Source of the DNA: Tetradesmus obliquus
Taxonomy: Eukaryota; Chlorophyta; Chlorophyceae; Sphaeropleales; Scenedesmaceae
DNA: 64,000 nucleotides
Direction of reading: 5' to 3'
Assembly: GCA_030272155.1 (NCBI GenBank)
Contig: CP126199.1
Location: forward strand, 372,001-436,000
A program made the position numbers and the translations under genes. Below are positions 50,514 to 60,846 of this stretch, piece by piece; positions within the stretch are counted from its first letter, which is position 1, and each line of letters opens with the position of its first letter. The notes beneath the pieces are model-generated. The model saw nothing but the letters and a program-made list of their open reading frames with translations. It made no database searches and had not been told where the DNA came from.

Positions 50514-51858
50514 CTGACATCAGCTGGCGGGGTGACCGTGCGCTGCTGGTGCGGCTGCTGAAGAACCTGCGAGAGTCATACTATGTGAGTGGGCAGGACT
50601 GGCATCATATCTGGCAGCTGCTGCAGGCGCAACACGCCTGTTCAGGCCAGCTGCAGCTGTGCCGCAGTGTGGCATGCTCATGGACGTTGCTTGTGGCGCG
50701 GCGCTGCATCGCCTGGGCACACAGCCGGCCTGAGCTGCTTGCTGCCAACTGGCCATTGCACACAGCCAATTCTTGTCGTGCAGGTCTCCCTGTTACGTCG
50801 TATGCACTGCAGACGCTAGGATTGCAATACTGCGTGCTGGGGCGTGCCTGCTGTACATCAGCCTGGTATGCTTGCAGTGTGCTAGCAGCTTGCCTGCGCG
50901 GCTGTCACTGCTGCCAATCCTGCTGTTGTTGCTTGTAAACCGGTTTGTGCATGTCTGTGTGCATATGCAGGGCCCCCTTCCCATATCAGGCCGTATCAGA
51001 TGGGCCATGCACTTGCGACACACCGGAGCAGGCAGCAGCAGCAGCAGCAGCAACAGCGCAGCAGCCAGTGAGGCAGCTGCTGTGCTGGACAAGCTCATAG
51101 CTGCGGCTGCAGCAGCAGCCAGCATCACCAGCAGCCTAGGCAGCAGCAGCAGCAGCGCTGGTGATGCAGATGGCGAGGCGGTTGCAGCAATGCCGGGGGG
51201 CCGGGAGCTGCTGACTGGTGCCCTGGCAGTGGTGCGCTACCACAGAGCCACTGCACCGCATGAGGTGGGTGCTAGTGCTCTTGCAGCGATGGCCTAAGGC
51301 GATGCCTGCGGTTTGTTGGCCTGAAGTGCAGCCACACTTCCAGCCTTGATTGCTAACTGCCCTGCAATACTGTGGGACATATGTAGCCGCTCCTTACAAA
51401 TCAGCACCGCAGCTACCACGGCCGGAAGCCTCGCACACAGCTTGTGCTGACAAATGCGTGATGCGGGCGCATGCGCGCCTGCACCTGCACCAACAGCCGC
51501 GTGACGGAAGCTGAATCCTGTATCTGCACCAACAGCCGCGTGAGCACATCATTGTGTCTGCTGCCTGCTTGCTGGTGCCCCCCCCCCCCCTCCCCCCTCT
51601 CCCCCCCCCTCCCTCAGGCGCGCACAGTACAGATGTTTCCCAACTGCTTGCTGAGTGAAGCCGCTGTGCTGTGTGCTGTACTGCCTGCAGGCGCGCCTGG
51701 TGCGTGATGAGGGCTACATCCTGCACCTGCTGGGCCGCAGCGCAGAGGGCAGCGACCTGCTGCTGCAGTACCTTGCGGCGGCGCCAGCAGCAGCCGACAT
51801 GCCTCGCGTGCAGGAGTTTGTGGTGGCAGACAGGGCAGCACAGCCCCCTGAGGCGTGA
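48696..51858 (+). CDS. SirB1/transglutaminase-like protein, likely plastid-targeted
   Basis: Exons: 48696-49578, 49859-50073, 50369-50584, 50784-50865, 50971-51264, 51691-51858. The core LYEVEGFQGAVDDYYSPDSQ-CINRLLETKQGSPALLALL, then LAAVTLPGHTFLQP and LIDPFNAGQ, matches the SirB1 N-terminal (transglutaminase-like) domain, also found in FBXO21. NLRESYY and the later helical part (ARLVRDEGYILHLLGRSAEG) match the TPR-like C-terminal region. Activity in this family is not established, so none is claimed. The N-terminus (MLAASRPCMLASHRPGAAAA, rich in Ala/Arg/Ser, poor in acids) looks like a transit peptide. Exon 4 is 82 nt, one base too long for the frame of its neighbours, so it is mis-modelled, a sequence error or a lesion. 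Poly-Ser and poly-Gln inserts interrupt the domains. Confidence 0.75.
51579..51617 (+). repeat. C-rich homopolymer tract before a CAG
   Basis: Runs of C broken by single T (C11, C6, C9 and similar), ending CCCTCAG. This reads as a very strong polypyrimidine tract with an acceptor at 51617, but the exon that fits the protein starts at the next acceptor, 51690. Confidence 0.8.
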
Positions 51859-53343
51859 AGTGGCTGGCGTTTTGTGTTGGCTATGGTGTGTTGCAGCAGC
51901 TGCAGGCAGCTGCTGCTGCTGCCACCTGCGGCAGTCAGGAACTGGTGCTGATTGGCACAGCAACGTAGACGCCTGAGGCGTGACAGCAGCTGAGGTTGTG
52001 GCCCAAGTTATGTGGTAGCAGCTGCAGGCAGCTGCTGCAGTTGTAGCTGCGGGATGCGCTGGCCTCTGCTGCAGCAGAGAGCAGGGGTTTACTGCAGGGG
52101 TTTACTGCAGGGGTGCGGTGTGCAAGGCATCATGTGCGCCTGTGCATGCCCTGGTCACTAGCAGCAATGATTGATAGCACCCGAACTGCCTACCTGTTGA
52201 TCTCTTGCAATGACGAGAACAGTCTGCCTTCTGCACTGACAGCATGTTGTGCTTGCAGTGAAGTGTTTGCTGCCAAGACTGCAGCAACTGTAGCGCTGTG
52301 TGCAAGTTCGCTTAGCTGGCGCAACTTGTGTTTGTACTACAAAGTAGGGTACGCAGCAGGCAGCAGAGGGTGTTCTTTGGTGTTGCAGACCAGTGCTGTT
52401 TGTTTGAAATAGGTAGGTTGTGAATGGCGCCGCGTTTGGTGCAGAGTTTTGCTGTGGTGCAGACTGCACACACGTGTACTTTACTGAAGGCTGCAGCTTG
52501 CAAGCGGCGTTGTACAACACTCTGCACCAATGTGCATTTGTATACACATTGTTTCCGCATAGAACTCGCTCTGCAATGGTGCACACTGATGTGCTTGCAT
52601 AGGTTCAGGTTGTGGCAGGTGTTTGGTTTTGTGTGGTGGCGTGCTCGTTAGGTGCTGGGATGGTGTACTTGTATGGCTTGTTTTTGTCCGAGTGAACATG
52701 TGAAGCACATGCTGGCGGACGCTGCTGATGAAAAGCAACCGGCCGCATGCGTTGCACAGCAGGCAGTAGTGTACATTTTATAGGGCATTGTCGCTGGTCT
52801 GCATGCCGGCCCACACAGCCCAAGCATTGTATACTAGATAGTGCTGTCTTGATTTGTGCAACTGTGTGTGTTGGCATCTCTTGTGTGGTGGTAGCCTGGT
52901 CAGTCGAGCGCGCTTTGCCGTGCTGATGCTGCGAGCTGTTGCAGCGTGTCGTCTGCAATTCTTCATACTGCAGCGTGCTGCAGAGGGCTAGCAGGTTTGT
53001 CCGTTGTTGCCTTTGCAACCTTGGACACAACTGTAGATTGCCACAACAATATTTAGCTTTGCTCGCAGGTTGGCACCTGTCGTGCTCATGTATTTAATGA
53101 AATGACCGATCAAGATCCGTTGGCATGTCTCTACCCACGTAGCTCTGGGTGACGCGCATTGACTCACGAGCTGGACACTGCAGTTTCCAGCAGTTTCATC
53201 TGCTGAGCTGTTCGAACACGACCGCACACCCTTGCAAAAGGCTATACAATTGAAGTAAAGTGCACTGCGAGTCGAGTTAGTAGAACGATCTAGCAGCCTT
53301 GTTCGGTGACAAAAGGGCCCGTCAACCAGCTCAAGCAAGCAGG
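51859..53343. other. intergenic, SirB1-like to PSD copy 1
   Basis: No gene recognised in about 1.5 kb. A 14-bp unit, GGGGTTTACTGCAG, is present in tandem at about 52083-52113. TGCAGCAGCTGCAGGCAGCTGC-like phrases repeat at 51890-51920 and 52015-52045. Confidence 0.5.
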
Positions 53344-55397
53344 ATGGGTGCTATTCTGGCGCGTCTGTCCTCCAGACTGGCCACTCCCGGCTTGATTGAC
53401 AGGGGAACCGGGCAACACACTCTTGAGTCCGTGAGTTCCTGGCCAGCAAGCGGGCCAAAGGCCTGCATGAGACAGCAGCGTGCATGTGTGCAGGTGGCGC
53501 TTTGGTTGACGCTGCTGACAGCGCTGCTGCTGGCATCTGTGCATACCTTTCACCCAACACTCTCAACAATGCCGTTGTGGCTTAGCTATGCTTGCTGCAC
53601 CTGCAGTGTCCCTTTCCTGATGCGCTGCGGCTGACGCTGCTGTACAAGACCTGGATCGGGCGGCTGCTGCTGTCGCTGCCGCTGACCTGGTGGATCCTCA
53701 GCTGGCAGCACCACAGAGTGGCACGCTACGCCAACAGCCCCAAGAGCAAGAAAGCCATCCCTTCTTTCATCAAGGTGAGAGACTAGTGTGATCCTACATG
53801 CTCTGCTGCAGCTGGCATGACATCTAGCAGCATGTACAAGCATGCCATGGCAACCGGTTGTTGCAAGGTCAACTGCTGTTGCTGCTGCCGCTGCTGCTGC
53901 TGCACCACCCTGCAGACCTTCAAAATCGACGCTTCTGCCGCAGAGAAGCCCGTGGAGTCCTACCCCACGCTGCAGGCCTTCTTCGCGCGCCGCCTCAAGC
54001 CGGGGATGCGGCCCCTGGCGGCACCAGAGTGAGTGGCCTCAACTGCAATGATTGATCGCCAGCACAAGTAAGCTGAACATGTTGTGGGGTGGTGATAGAG
54101 CAGGGCATCAGTTGCACTTGGCGGTGTCTCAGCTGCTTTGAAGCCTCTGGCAGCACTGCTGAACAGCAGGCTGCTCTGCGCTGCTCTCGGTGCAGCGCTG
54201 GTGCAACAAGTGGCAGCTGCTGTTGCTCCCATAACTGCTGCTGCTGTTGCTGCTGTCGCCTTCATGATCTTTACACCTATCGATCCAGCCTGTTATGAAC
54301 TGCTGCCCGTCTTATATGCTGCACCCTGTTGTTGCTGCAGCAACGACGCCGTTGCGGTGCACCCTGCTGACAGCCGCTGCGTGGTGTACGACAGCGTTGA
54401 CGCCGCGCACCACTTCTGGATCAAGGGCCAGCACTTCAGCGTGGCCAAGCTGCTGGGGCCGGGCTATGATGTGCGGGACCACTGGCGCCACGCAGCCATC
54501 GCCATCAACAGGTGCGGCGGTCAGGGGCAGGGGCAGGGCATATGTCATGGCTGGCAGCCTGCCGCTAAATGCTTATAGACTGTTAGCAATGAGTTTGCAG
54601 CTGTGAAACAGCAGTGCAAGACAAGCGGCAGCTGCTGCTGTCCACTCTGAAGCTGCGCAACCTTGCCATGTTGGTTTCGCCACAGTGTGCCTGCCTTCAA
54701 TAGAATGTGTCAGTTTCATCCACATACCTGCTAGCAGCTGCTGCTGCAGTGCCAGTCACTGCTGCCCCATCTCACGGTTTTGCACGTTGCAGGCTGTCCC
54801 CCAGTGACATCCACCGCCTGCACGCCAGCGTGAGCGGCACGGTTGTCAAGATCGCGCGCCGCGGCACCCGTTTTATGGCGAGCGAGTTTGCTGCTGTGCA
54901 CAGCTGCATGGACATCATGGTGGACAATGACCGCCTGGTCATGGAGTTTGACAGCAAGGAGTTTGGCACGGTGGTGCAGGTGCGCGGCGCTTTGATAATC
55001 TGAGCATATCACCGCCACCTCACACAAGCGCTGGGTCGCCCACACAGCATTCTCTTTGCGTGGGTTAATGCTTGGTGCATGTTGCTTGATGCAGTGGGCA
55101 GCCGTTGTGAACAGTGTGGTGCCATTGCCGCACTTATGCATGACATGCAGCCGCAAGGACATTATGGTGTACAATGACCAGCTGGTAATGGAGTTTGACA
55201 GCAGGGAGTTGGGCACCGTGGTGCAGGTGCGTACAGGGCAGGTTGCTGTGCACTCTGCCAAATTCTGACCACAGCGCAGCTTGGGGACGGCTGCGATTGC
55301 GCTGGGGTGCTGCAAGTAATGCAGCGTATGGTGCATGTGCCTTGCTGCTGAGCTACAGCTGCCCTGACTTTGTGACTGCTGCCGCCCTGCTGCTGCC

Positions 55398-55430
<33 letters not shown>

Positions 55431-55731
55431 CCTGCTTGCCACCCCTCAGGTGATGATTGGGGCGAGTGAGGTGGGCAATGTCATGCCACTGATCAAGGAG
55501 GGCCAGCACGTGAAGAAGGTGAGGGAGATGACAGATCGGCACGCGGCAGCAGCTGCTGGCAGCAACTACACTGCTGCCTGGCCTCGTGTGATGCACATTT
55601 GGCAGCCAATGTGGCAGCATGCAGCAGGTGGCAGCCACAAGGTACGTCAGCATGCAGTGATCAGGATGGATCTGGCTGCTGCCAAAGGCAGGTGCCGGCT
55701 TTTCTGCTGTGTGCTGCATGCTTACTGAATG

Positions 55732-55782
<51 letters not shown>

Positions 55783-55976
55783 AGGGTGACGAGGTGGCTG
55801 TGTTTGCGTATGGTGGCAGCATCATGGTGACACTGTTTGGTGGCGGCGCCATCAAGTTTGATGATGATCTGGAGGCATACAGCAAGGCAGGCAGGGAGAC
55901 GCTGGTCACCTTTGCCAGCAGCCTGGGCAGGGCCACGGGGAGGCCCCACGCGCACGCACCTGCAGGCCAGATGTGA
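53344..55976 (+). CDS. PSD: phosphatidylserine decarboxylase, copy 1
   Basis: Makes phosphatidylethanolamine from phosphatidylserine, using a pyruvoyl group formed by self-cleavage. Eight exons: 53344-53430, 53607-53774, 53916-54028, 54341-54511, 54793-54979, 55450-55518, 55785-55976; these seven fit in phase with the first as start, giving about 328 residues. It resembles the C-terminal catalytic part of plant PSD2/3. Motifs: LQAFFARRLKPGMRPLA; HPADSRCVVYDSV with the triad Asp; FWIKGQHFSVAKLLG; SPSDIHRLHASVSGTV with the triad His; GASEVGNVMPLIKEG; and FAYGGSIMVTLF with the GGS cleavage serine (usually GGST). No C2 domain is visible, unlike plant PSD2/3. Exon 1 (29 residues) is the least certain. 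Exon 2 has a hydrophobic segment, RLLLSLPLTWWILSW. Part of exon 5 is copied in the next intron. Confidence 0.88.
55145..55235 (+). repeat. partial copy of PSD exon 5 in the following intron
   Basis: This matches 54896-54986 (the part encoding DIMVDNDRLVMEFDSKEFG, plus the donor GTGCGG-like site). The copy reads KDIMVYNDQLVMEFDSRELG and keeps a GTGCAG|GTGCGT donor-like end, but it has no acceptor directly before it. The second PSD gene has nothing similar in its intron, so this copy arose after the genes separated. Confidence 0.85.
55733..55782 (+). repeat. CTG tract running into a PSD copy 1 acceptor
   Basis: About 16 uninterrupted CTG units end directly in CTGCAG, the 3' splice site of the last exon. 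The tract replaces a normal polypyrimidine tract. Confidence 0.9.
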
Positions 55977-57095
55977 AAGGTTTACGTTGCTGATATTGCT
56001 AACGCTGACGTTGCTGATATTGCTAACATTGCTGATACCACTTTAATTCATTGGCTATATCGCAGCGCCATGAAGCTGCATTATTGGCTCGTCACTGCCA
56101 GTCAACGGTGACAGGCAGCGCCGGCAGGTGCATGCTGCATCCTCACGGTTGGTGGTCGTGTTTTCCTTGAATGTTGGTGAGATCTGATGTCACCACAGCT
56201 GGTGGTCGCTGATGCATTGTACTGCACTTTTCTTTATATTTGTGTACTGCACTTTGTTTCAGTATCCTAATCATGCTCGTAGTCGCATAATAGCCGTGAT
56301 TGGCATCAGACCTGTTGGCAGCTTAGAGTATGCATGTTTGAGCATTTGACGCCTTCCAAAATGAGTGCTTTTAATGCTTGCGCGTCTTGTGATGTAGGAG
56401 TTCGGCACTAGCCTCTGCTCTGGATGCGGACAGCGCACAGCCGTTGCCATGACGTCTTGCAAAGTGATGCGTAGTTGTTGCTTGAGTTGTGAGTTGATGT
56501 TGCAAGAATGGGCTGCCCCATCATGCACTGCAGCTTGTGAATTTGATTTCAATCTTTTGACACGGCACAACAGCATCACAGACTAATGTTTTTCGCTTAT
56601 CGACCTAATGCATGGCCTCAAAGGTTGTGGATGTTGCCCTGGCATGCCATTCAGCGCTGCCAGCAATGGCCGCTCTTAAATAATGCCATGGAAGAGTGCT
56701 GCACAGAGTCTGGCCTGGCGTGTTGGCCTACCTGGATCAATGCTGCCACGGTAGGCGGCCTGTGTCCCACTTCGTAAGGAGTCCTTGACAGACTGCTGCA
56801 GCCGCAGCGGCAGCAAGCCAGCTGGTGCTCTTGGGGTACTGCTGTCTGTGCAGCATCCTGGTAGGCACTGCCATGGGGTTGTTTGACAGCAGTGAAGTTT
56901 GTAACAAGCTCATGTTGCGGTGCAATGGACAATGTGCTAATGTGCCATACATGCATATATGGTGACACCCTGCATGCCACTCAGCAAGTATGCATGCGCA
57001 AGCATAACGAATGCGCTATCGAGACCCAACAGCTAACTTTACGAAACACAAAATACTTGGTTCATACGCCGCAGCTGAGCGTGTACCAGCACGAC
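55977..57095. other. 3' flank of PSD copy 1 and intergenic
   Basis: The stretch from 55977 to about 56580 matches, in reverse orientation, the 3' flank of the second PSD copy (about 61960-62540), so the inverted duplication covers more than the coding part. A CTGATATTGCTAACG(C) unit is repeated at 55990-56040. From 56580 to 57095 nothing is recognised. Confidence 0.6.
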
Positions 57096-58055
57096 ATGAT
57101 GGCGGTACCTAAGCAGCGCGCGCACATCGAGGAAGCCAACACGTGGAACGAGAGGTCTGCAACACACCGAAGCATTATTGTAACAGTGATAATATCATCT
57201 CTTGCTTTGTTTTGTGGTTATCTGGCCGGCACCACCCAAAGCTTGTCTGGCTTGCACCTAGCCAAGGCAGGCAGTGCATCTGTCACCACCCTGCACACCC
57301 AATTCCCTGTGATGCTAAAGTACCTTACGCCAATTAAATCCCGCATTGAGCTTGGTCTCCTACTGCAACAAGAAGGGTTTGAGGTTGGCGCAGAGCTGGG
57401 TGTGCAGCGAGGTCATTTTGCAGCAGAGACGCTGCAGCGCTGGCCCAAGTGCAAGCGCTACTACCTTGTGGATATCTGGGCACCACAAGACAACTACAAG
57501 GTGTGGCTTTAGAGTTTATGTCTGTTCATTATATATCTTTCTTGAAAATCTCACACACTGACGAACAATGCCTCTCCCAGACTCCTTCACTTGTACACGG
57601 ACAGCAATCGCGCCACACAGCAACCTCACTACAAACCCTGTGCCAATGCTGCTGCCAGGACTATGCAAACGTGGACCAAGCAGAGCAGGACAAGATCTTG
57701 GGTGAAGCCCGCCAGGTGCTTGCCCCCTGGCAGCACAAGCTGGCATGGCTGCGCATGACCACAAATCAGGCGGTGCGGCACGTGCGGGGGCCCCTGGACT
57801 ATGTGTATGTGGATGCGCGGCACGACTACTGCGGCACACATGAAGACATCCAGGCTTGGTGGCCGCTGATACGGCCAGGTGAGATTTCTAGAGCAGCCGG
57901 CTGTGCTGCACTGGCAATAGTGATGGTGCTAGATGAGCAGCACCTCGCAGTGAATTACAGCAGCAGCAGAACCAGCAGCGGATGAGCGGATGACGCAATG
58001 CATGAGCTGCCTGCATGATGCTCCTGAAGGCATAGCGGTAAGGCGTGATGCGGCT

Positions 58056-58086
<31 letters not shown>

Positions 58087-58319
58087 TTGTGGCCCCGCCA
58101 TCGTGTTTTGCAGGAGGCATCATGGCTGGGCATGACTATGAGAATGCGCCAGATGTGATGCAGGCCACAGGCCAGGACTGGGCGCTGTGCAGCAACGGCA
58201 CCATCCACCAGGGAGCCGTGCAATCAGCAGTGAATGAGTTCTTTGCTGCACAGGGCGTGCAGGTGGTGGTGACATACAGAGAGAGCGCATGGAACACATG
58301 GATGGCCAGGAAGCCGTAA
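57096..58319 (+). CDS. membrane-anchored class I methyltransferase-like protein
   Basis: Three exons in phase: 57096-57500, 57659-57878, 58114-58319, giving about 276 residues. Residues about 25-43 (SIIVTVIISSLALFCGYLAG) form one membrane span near the N-terminus, so a type II membrane protein is likely. Motif I of the SAM-binding fold is GFEVGAELGVQRGHFAAETL, followed by YYLVDIWAPQDNY; later LDYVYVDARHDYCGTHEDIQ and GGIMAGHDYENAPDV match the Methyltransf_24-type block, in which an acidic VDA.H pair and GG..GHDY recur. The substrate is unknown; similar proteins are often linked to sugar or polysaccharide methylation, but that is only a guess. The frame is open further upstream with more ATGs, so the start may be earlier. 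Confidence 0.75.
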
Positions 58320-58982
58320 CAGCTGGCCAACAAGCGAGCCATGTCACTAAGTGCAGTGCTTACTGAAAACGATGCTGGAAAGGTGCGAGGGTGACTGGTG
58401 GGCAGCATGGCATGGCGCTGCAGTACAAGTTGTACTGCCAGTGATTCCAGTGCATTGCTGGCCGGCCAGGGTTACAAGCAATTGCAGGACTAAGTCGATT
58501 TTCAATGATATTCACCAATTTGAGCACATCTCTGTGTTTGCGGCATGTGGGCGCTTGTTTGATCGTAATCAACCACCACGTGTGCACACGCACGGCACGG
58601 ATAAGGTGATAGGCACGGATATAAGTGTGCCGACTCAGCATGCGTATCAACACAAATGCGTACTACTAACATGCTGATCTATCGTCGAATTTGTTGCAGA
58701 CAAGTGACTTGCTTTCACCGACTTAGCTGTCATCGCAAGGCACCAGCACCAGCATCAGATCATGATCTGCTGCAGCTGATCAGCTGCACAGCTGCCAACA
58801 CAACAGGCACCTTCAAAACTTACTCCGATGCTTTAGAGTGTCAAGGTGAAGCGAAGCATGTTACTTGAATGATACAATACGGTGAGAGGGTTGCAGACGT
58901 TGAGGCAAAGCAGCTGCTGCATGCAATTTGTAAGTCAGGTCAGGTTGAACTGCCAGCATCATGAAGCAGCGCCTGCATCACG
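58320..58982. other. intergenic, upstream of SMP gene 1
   Basis: No gene recognised. A segment near 58710-58750 (AGCTGTCATCGCAAGGCACCAG) is echoed near 60245-60285 upstream of the second SMP gene, part of the tandem duplication. Confidence 0.5.
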
Positions 58983-59372
58983 ATGTGGAGTTCGGCATAT
59001 GCTGCGCTGACTCAGCACCTGCTCGGAGCAGAAGGTTGTATAACAACCATGTCAGTGCCAAGTAGGTTTCTTCTGGTCACTGCCTCACCCTGGTGCACAG
59101 CACGCTGCCCACTAGTACAATACTGTACTGGCCACTGCACTGCATTGCTGCAGCTCGGCGCTGCTCCACGCCTGGTGTGTGCCAGGGCCAGCAAGGGCTC
59201 AAAAGGAGGCAAGTCAACTCCCATGACCCCTGCTGATGCTGCACGCATCCAGTCAGCTGCTGCCAAGGCTGGCGGAGGTGGCGTGGCCAAGGGCAGCTTT
59301 GCAGCCAGGGCGCAGAGCGCAGCTGCCAAGAATGCCAATGCTGGCATTGTTGGCAAGAAAGGCGGAAAGTGA
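58983..59372 (+). CDS. SMP-domain small protein 1, with presequence
   Basis: Single exon, 129 residues. The C-terminal half is the short SMP (seed maturation protein, LEA-type) domain: MTPADAARIQSAAAKAGGGG, VAKGSFAARAQSAAAKNANA, then a Lys/Gly-rich end. The first ~70 residues are Ala/Arg/Cys/Ser/Thr-rich without acidic runs and could be an organelle presequence; other possible starts are the ATGs for MSVPSRF or MTPADAA. SMP proteins accumulate with dehydration and seed drying in plants; the role in algae is unknown. It is paired with a shorter paralogue at 60667. Confidence 0.75.
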   Translation: MWSSAYAALTQHLLGAEGCITTMSVPSRFLLVTASPWCTARCPLVQYCTGHCTALLQLGAAPRLVCARASKGSKGGKSTPMTPADAARIQSAAAKAGGGGVAKGSFAARAQSAAAKNANAGIVGKKGGK

Positions 59373-60666
59373 ATTGCGTGAGCAGCACTCACGCTTGATG
59401 ATGGAGCGTGCTCAGCAGGCTGCCCTTGGGTTGCTCCATCACGATTGCTGGAGACAGGCAGGTTGCTGCTTCACCGCAGTCGCTGTATGGGTGATTGTGT
59501 GGCAGCACAGATGACTTTGATGCGCTTTTCCACAGCAGAAGGGCCGGTCCAAAAATGGTGATTCGTCGTTATGTGTGGACTACATGACAGACGATTGTGC
59601 ATTGTGCATGCCTGTACTGTTCTGCACTGCCGCTCGCTACGCTTGGGGGATCTTGCATCGGCGTCATTTGATTGTCAGGGCAGCAGTGTTGAGACACTAG
59701 TGGACAGGCCAGCCAGGCGCATATGTTTTCAATCACGTTGTATGTACTGTTTCAGCCGGTGAGTTTGTGTGCTTGGCTGGTGCTTACCCTCACCATCAGT
59801 GGTGACGATGGCATTTATTCTTTAGTGGGGCAGCTACAAGCAGGGCAGCTGCATTTTTTGTAAGAAATTTCACCGACCACTGCAGTGCCGTACAGAATTT
59901 ACGGCTGCAGAGGTGGGAGGGCTATGTGGTCATGTGGCTGCAGTGCTGCAGTGCTGCACTGCAAAACAGTATGTACTGCCAGTCGCTGCAATGCCATTTG
60001 AACTGGCAAGAACGCAGAAATAATAGATCCTGGATAGAAAGTATGTCTAATCTATCACGGCGCATCCTCGTGCTGGCCGCATGCTTGTGTGTAATCGTAG
60101 GCAAGGTTGGCACTATATTACGCACAATGGACAGGTCACGGACAGGGTCGGCTGACTCAGCGCAAACCCACCAATGTAAGCTGTTATATGCCGATGCCTA
60201 TGTTAATCTGGACGCAAGCAGAATGATTTACTTGTGTTCGGCTACTTGGCTGTCATTGCAAGGCACCAGTACAAGTATAGCTCGCGCCACAGGCTCCGTC
60301 AAGAACGTCCGAAGCTCCGCACTCGTCGTCCAGGTGAGACACGCGACTGAGTTCTGCAGCAGTTTGCTCTTTATGTCTAGTGCGGACGCTCAGACAACGC
60401 AGCTGCAGCTTGCAGGCAGTTCAGGCCAGGTCTCACAGCAGCCTGCATCAACACGTGTTGGTCGACCAACAGTGCATTGCGCAGAGCAGCACGACGTTGC
60501 AAGGCGAGCAAACTGTAGAACATACAACGAGTAGACATTGGCGATGGCGCATGCTAAGATACTGTTCTGGCTCTGATACCTAGCAGCTCCCTGCACATGT
60601 GCTGAGTACATTACCTGCTGTGCTGCACTGCTCTCTGCTGCCCCCCAGTTCAAGCTCGTATCCACC
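59373..60666. other. spacer between the two SMP genes
   Basis: No gene recognised. The bases just after the first SMP stop (about 59385-59510) resemble those after the second (about 60850-60945), and the right part resembles sequence upstream of the first gene; this supports a tandem duplication of the whole unit. Confidence 0.5.
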
Positions 60667-60846
60667 ATGTCTGGAAAAGGTGCTCAAGGCGGCCAGGGAG
60701 GAAAGGCCAACCCCATGACCTCTGGTGACGCTGCCCGTATCCAGGCAGCTGAAGCCAAGGCTGGCGGAGGTGGTGTGGCCCAGGGTGGTTTTGCTGCCAG
60801 GGCACAGGCTGCAGGCGCCAAGAACGCCAACGCTGGCGGGAAGTAA
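60667..60846 (+). CDS. SMP-domain small protein 2
   Basis: Single exon, 59 residues: MSGKGAQGGQGGKANPMTSG, then DAARIQAAEAKAGGGGVAQG, GFAARAQAAGAKNANAGGK. It is essentially the SMP domain alone, without the presequence-like leader of its neighbour, so it is probably cytosolic. A CCCCCCAG acceptor-like sequence lies 18 bp before the ATG, so a 5' untranslated exon may exist upstream. Confidence 0.75.
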   Translation: MSGKGAQGGQGGKANPMTSGDAARIQAAEAKAGGGGVAQGGFAARAQAAGAKNANAGGK

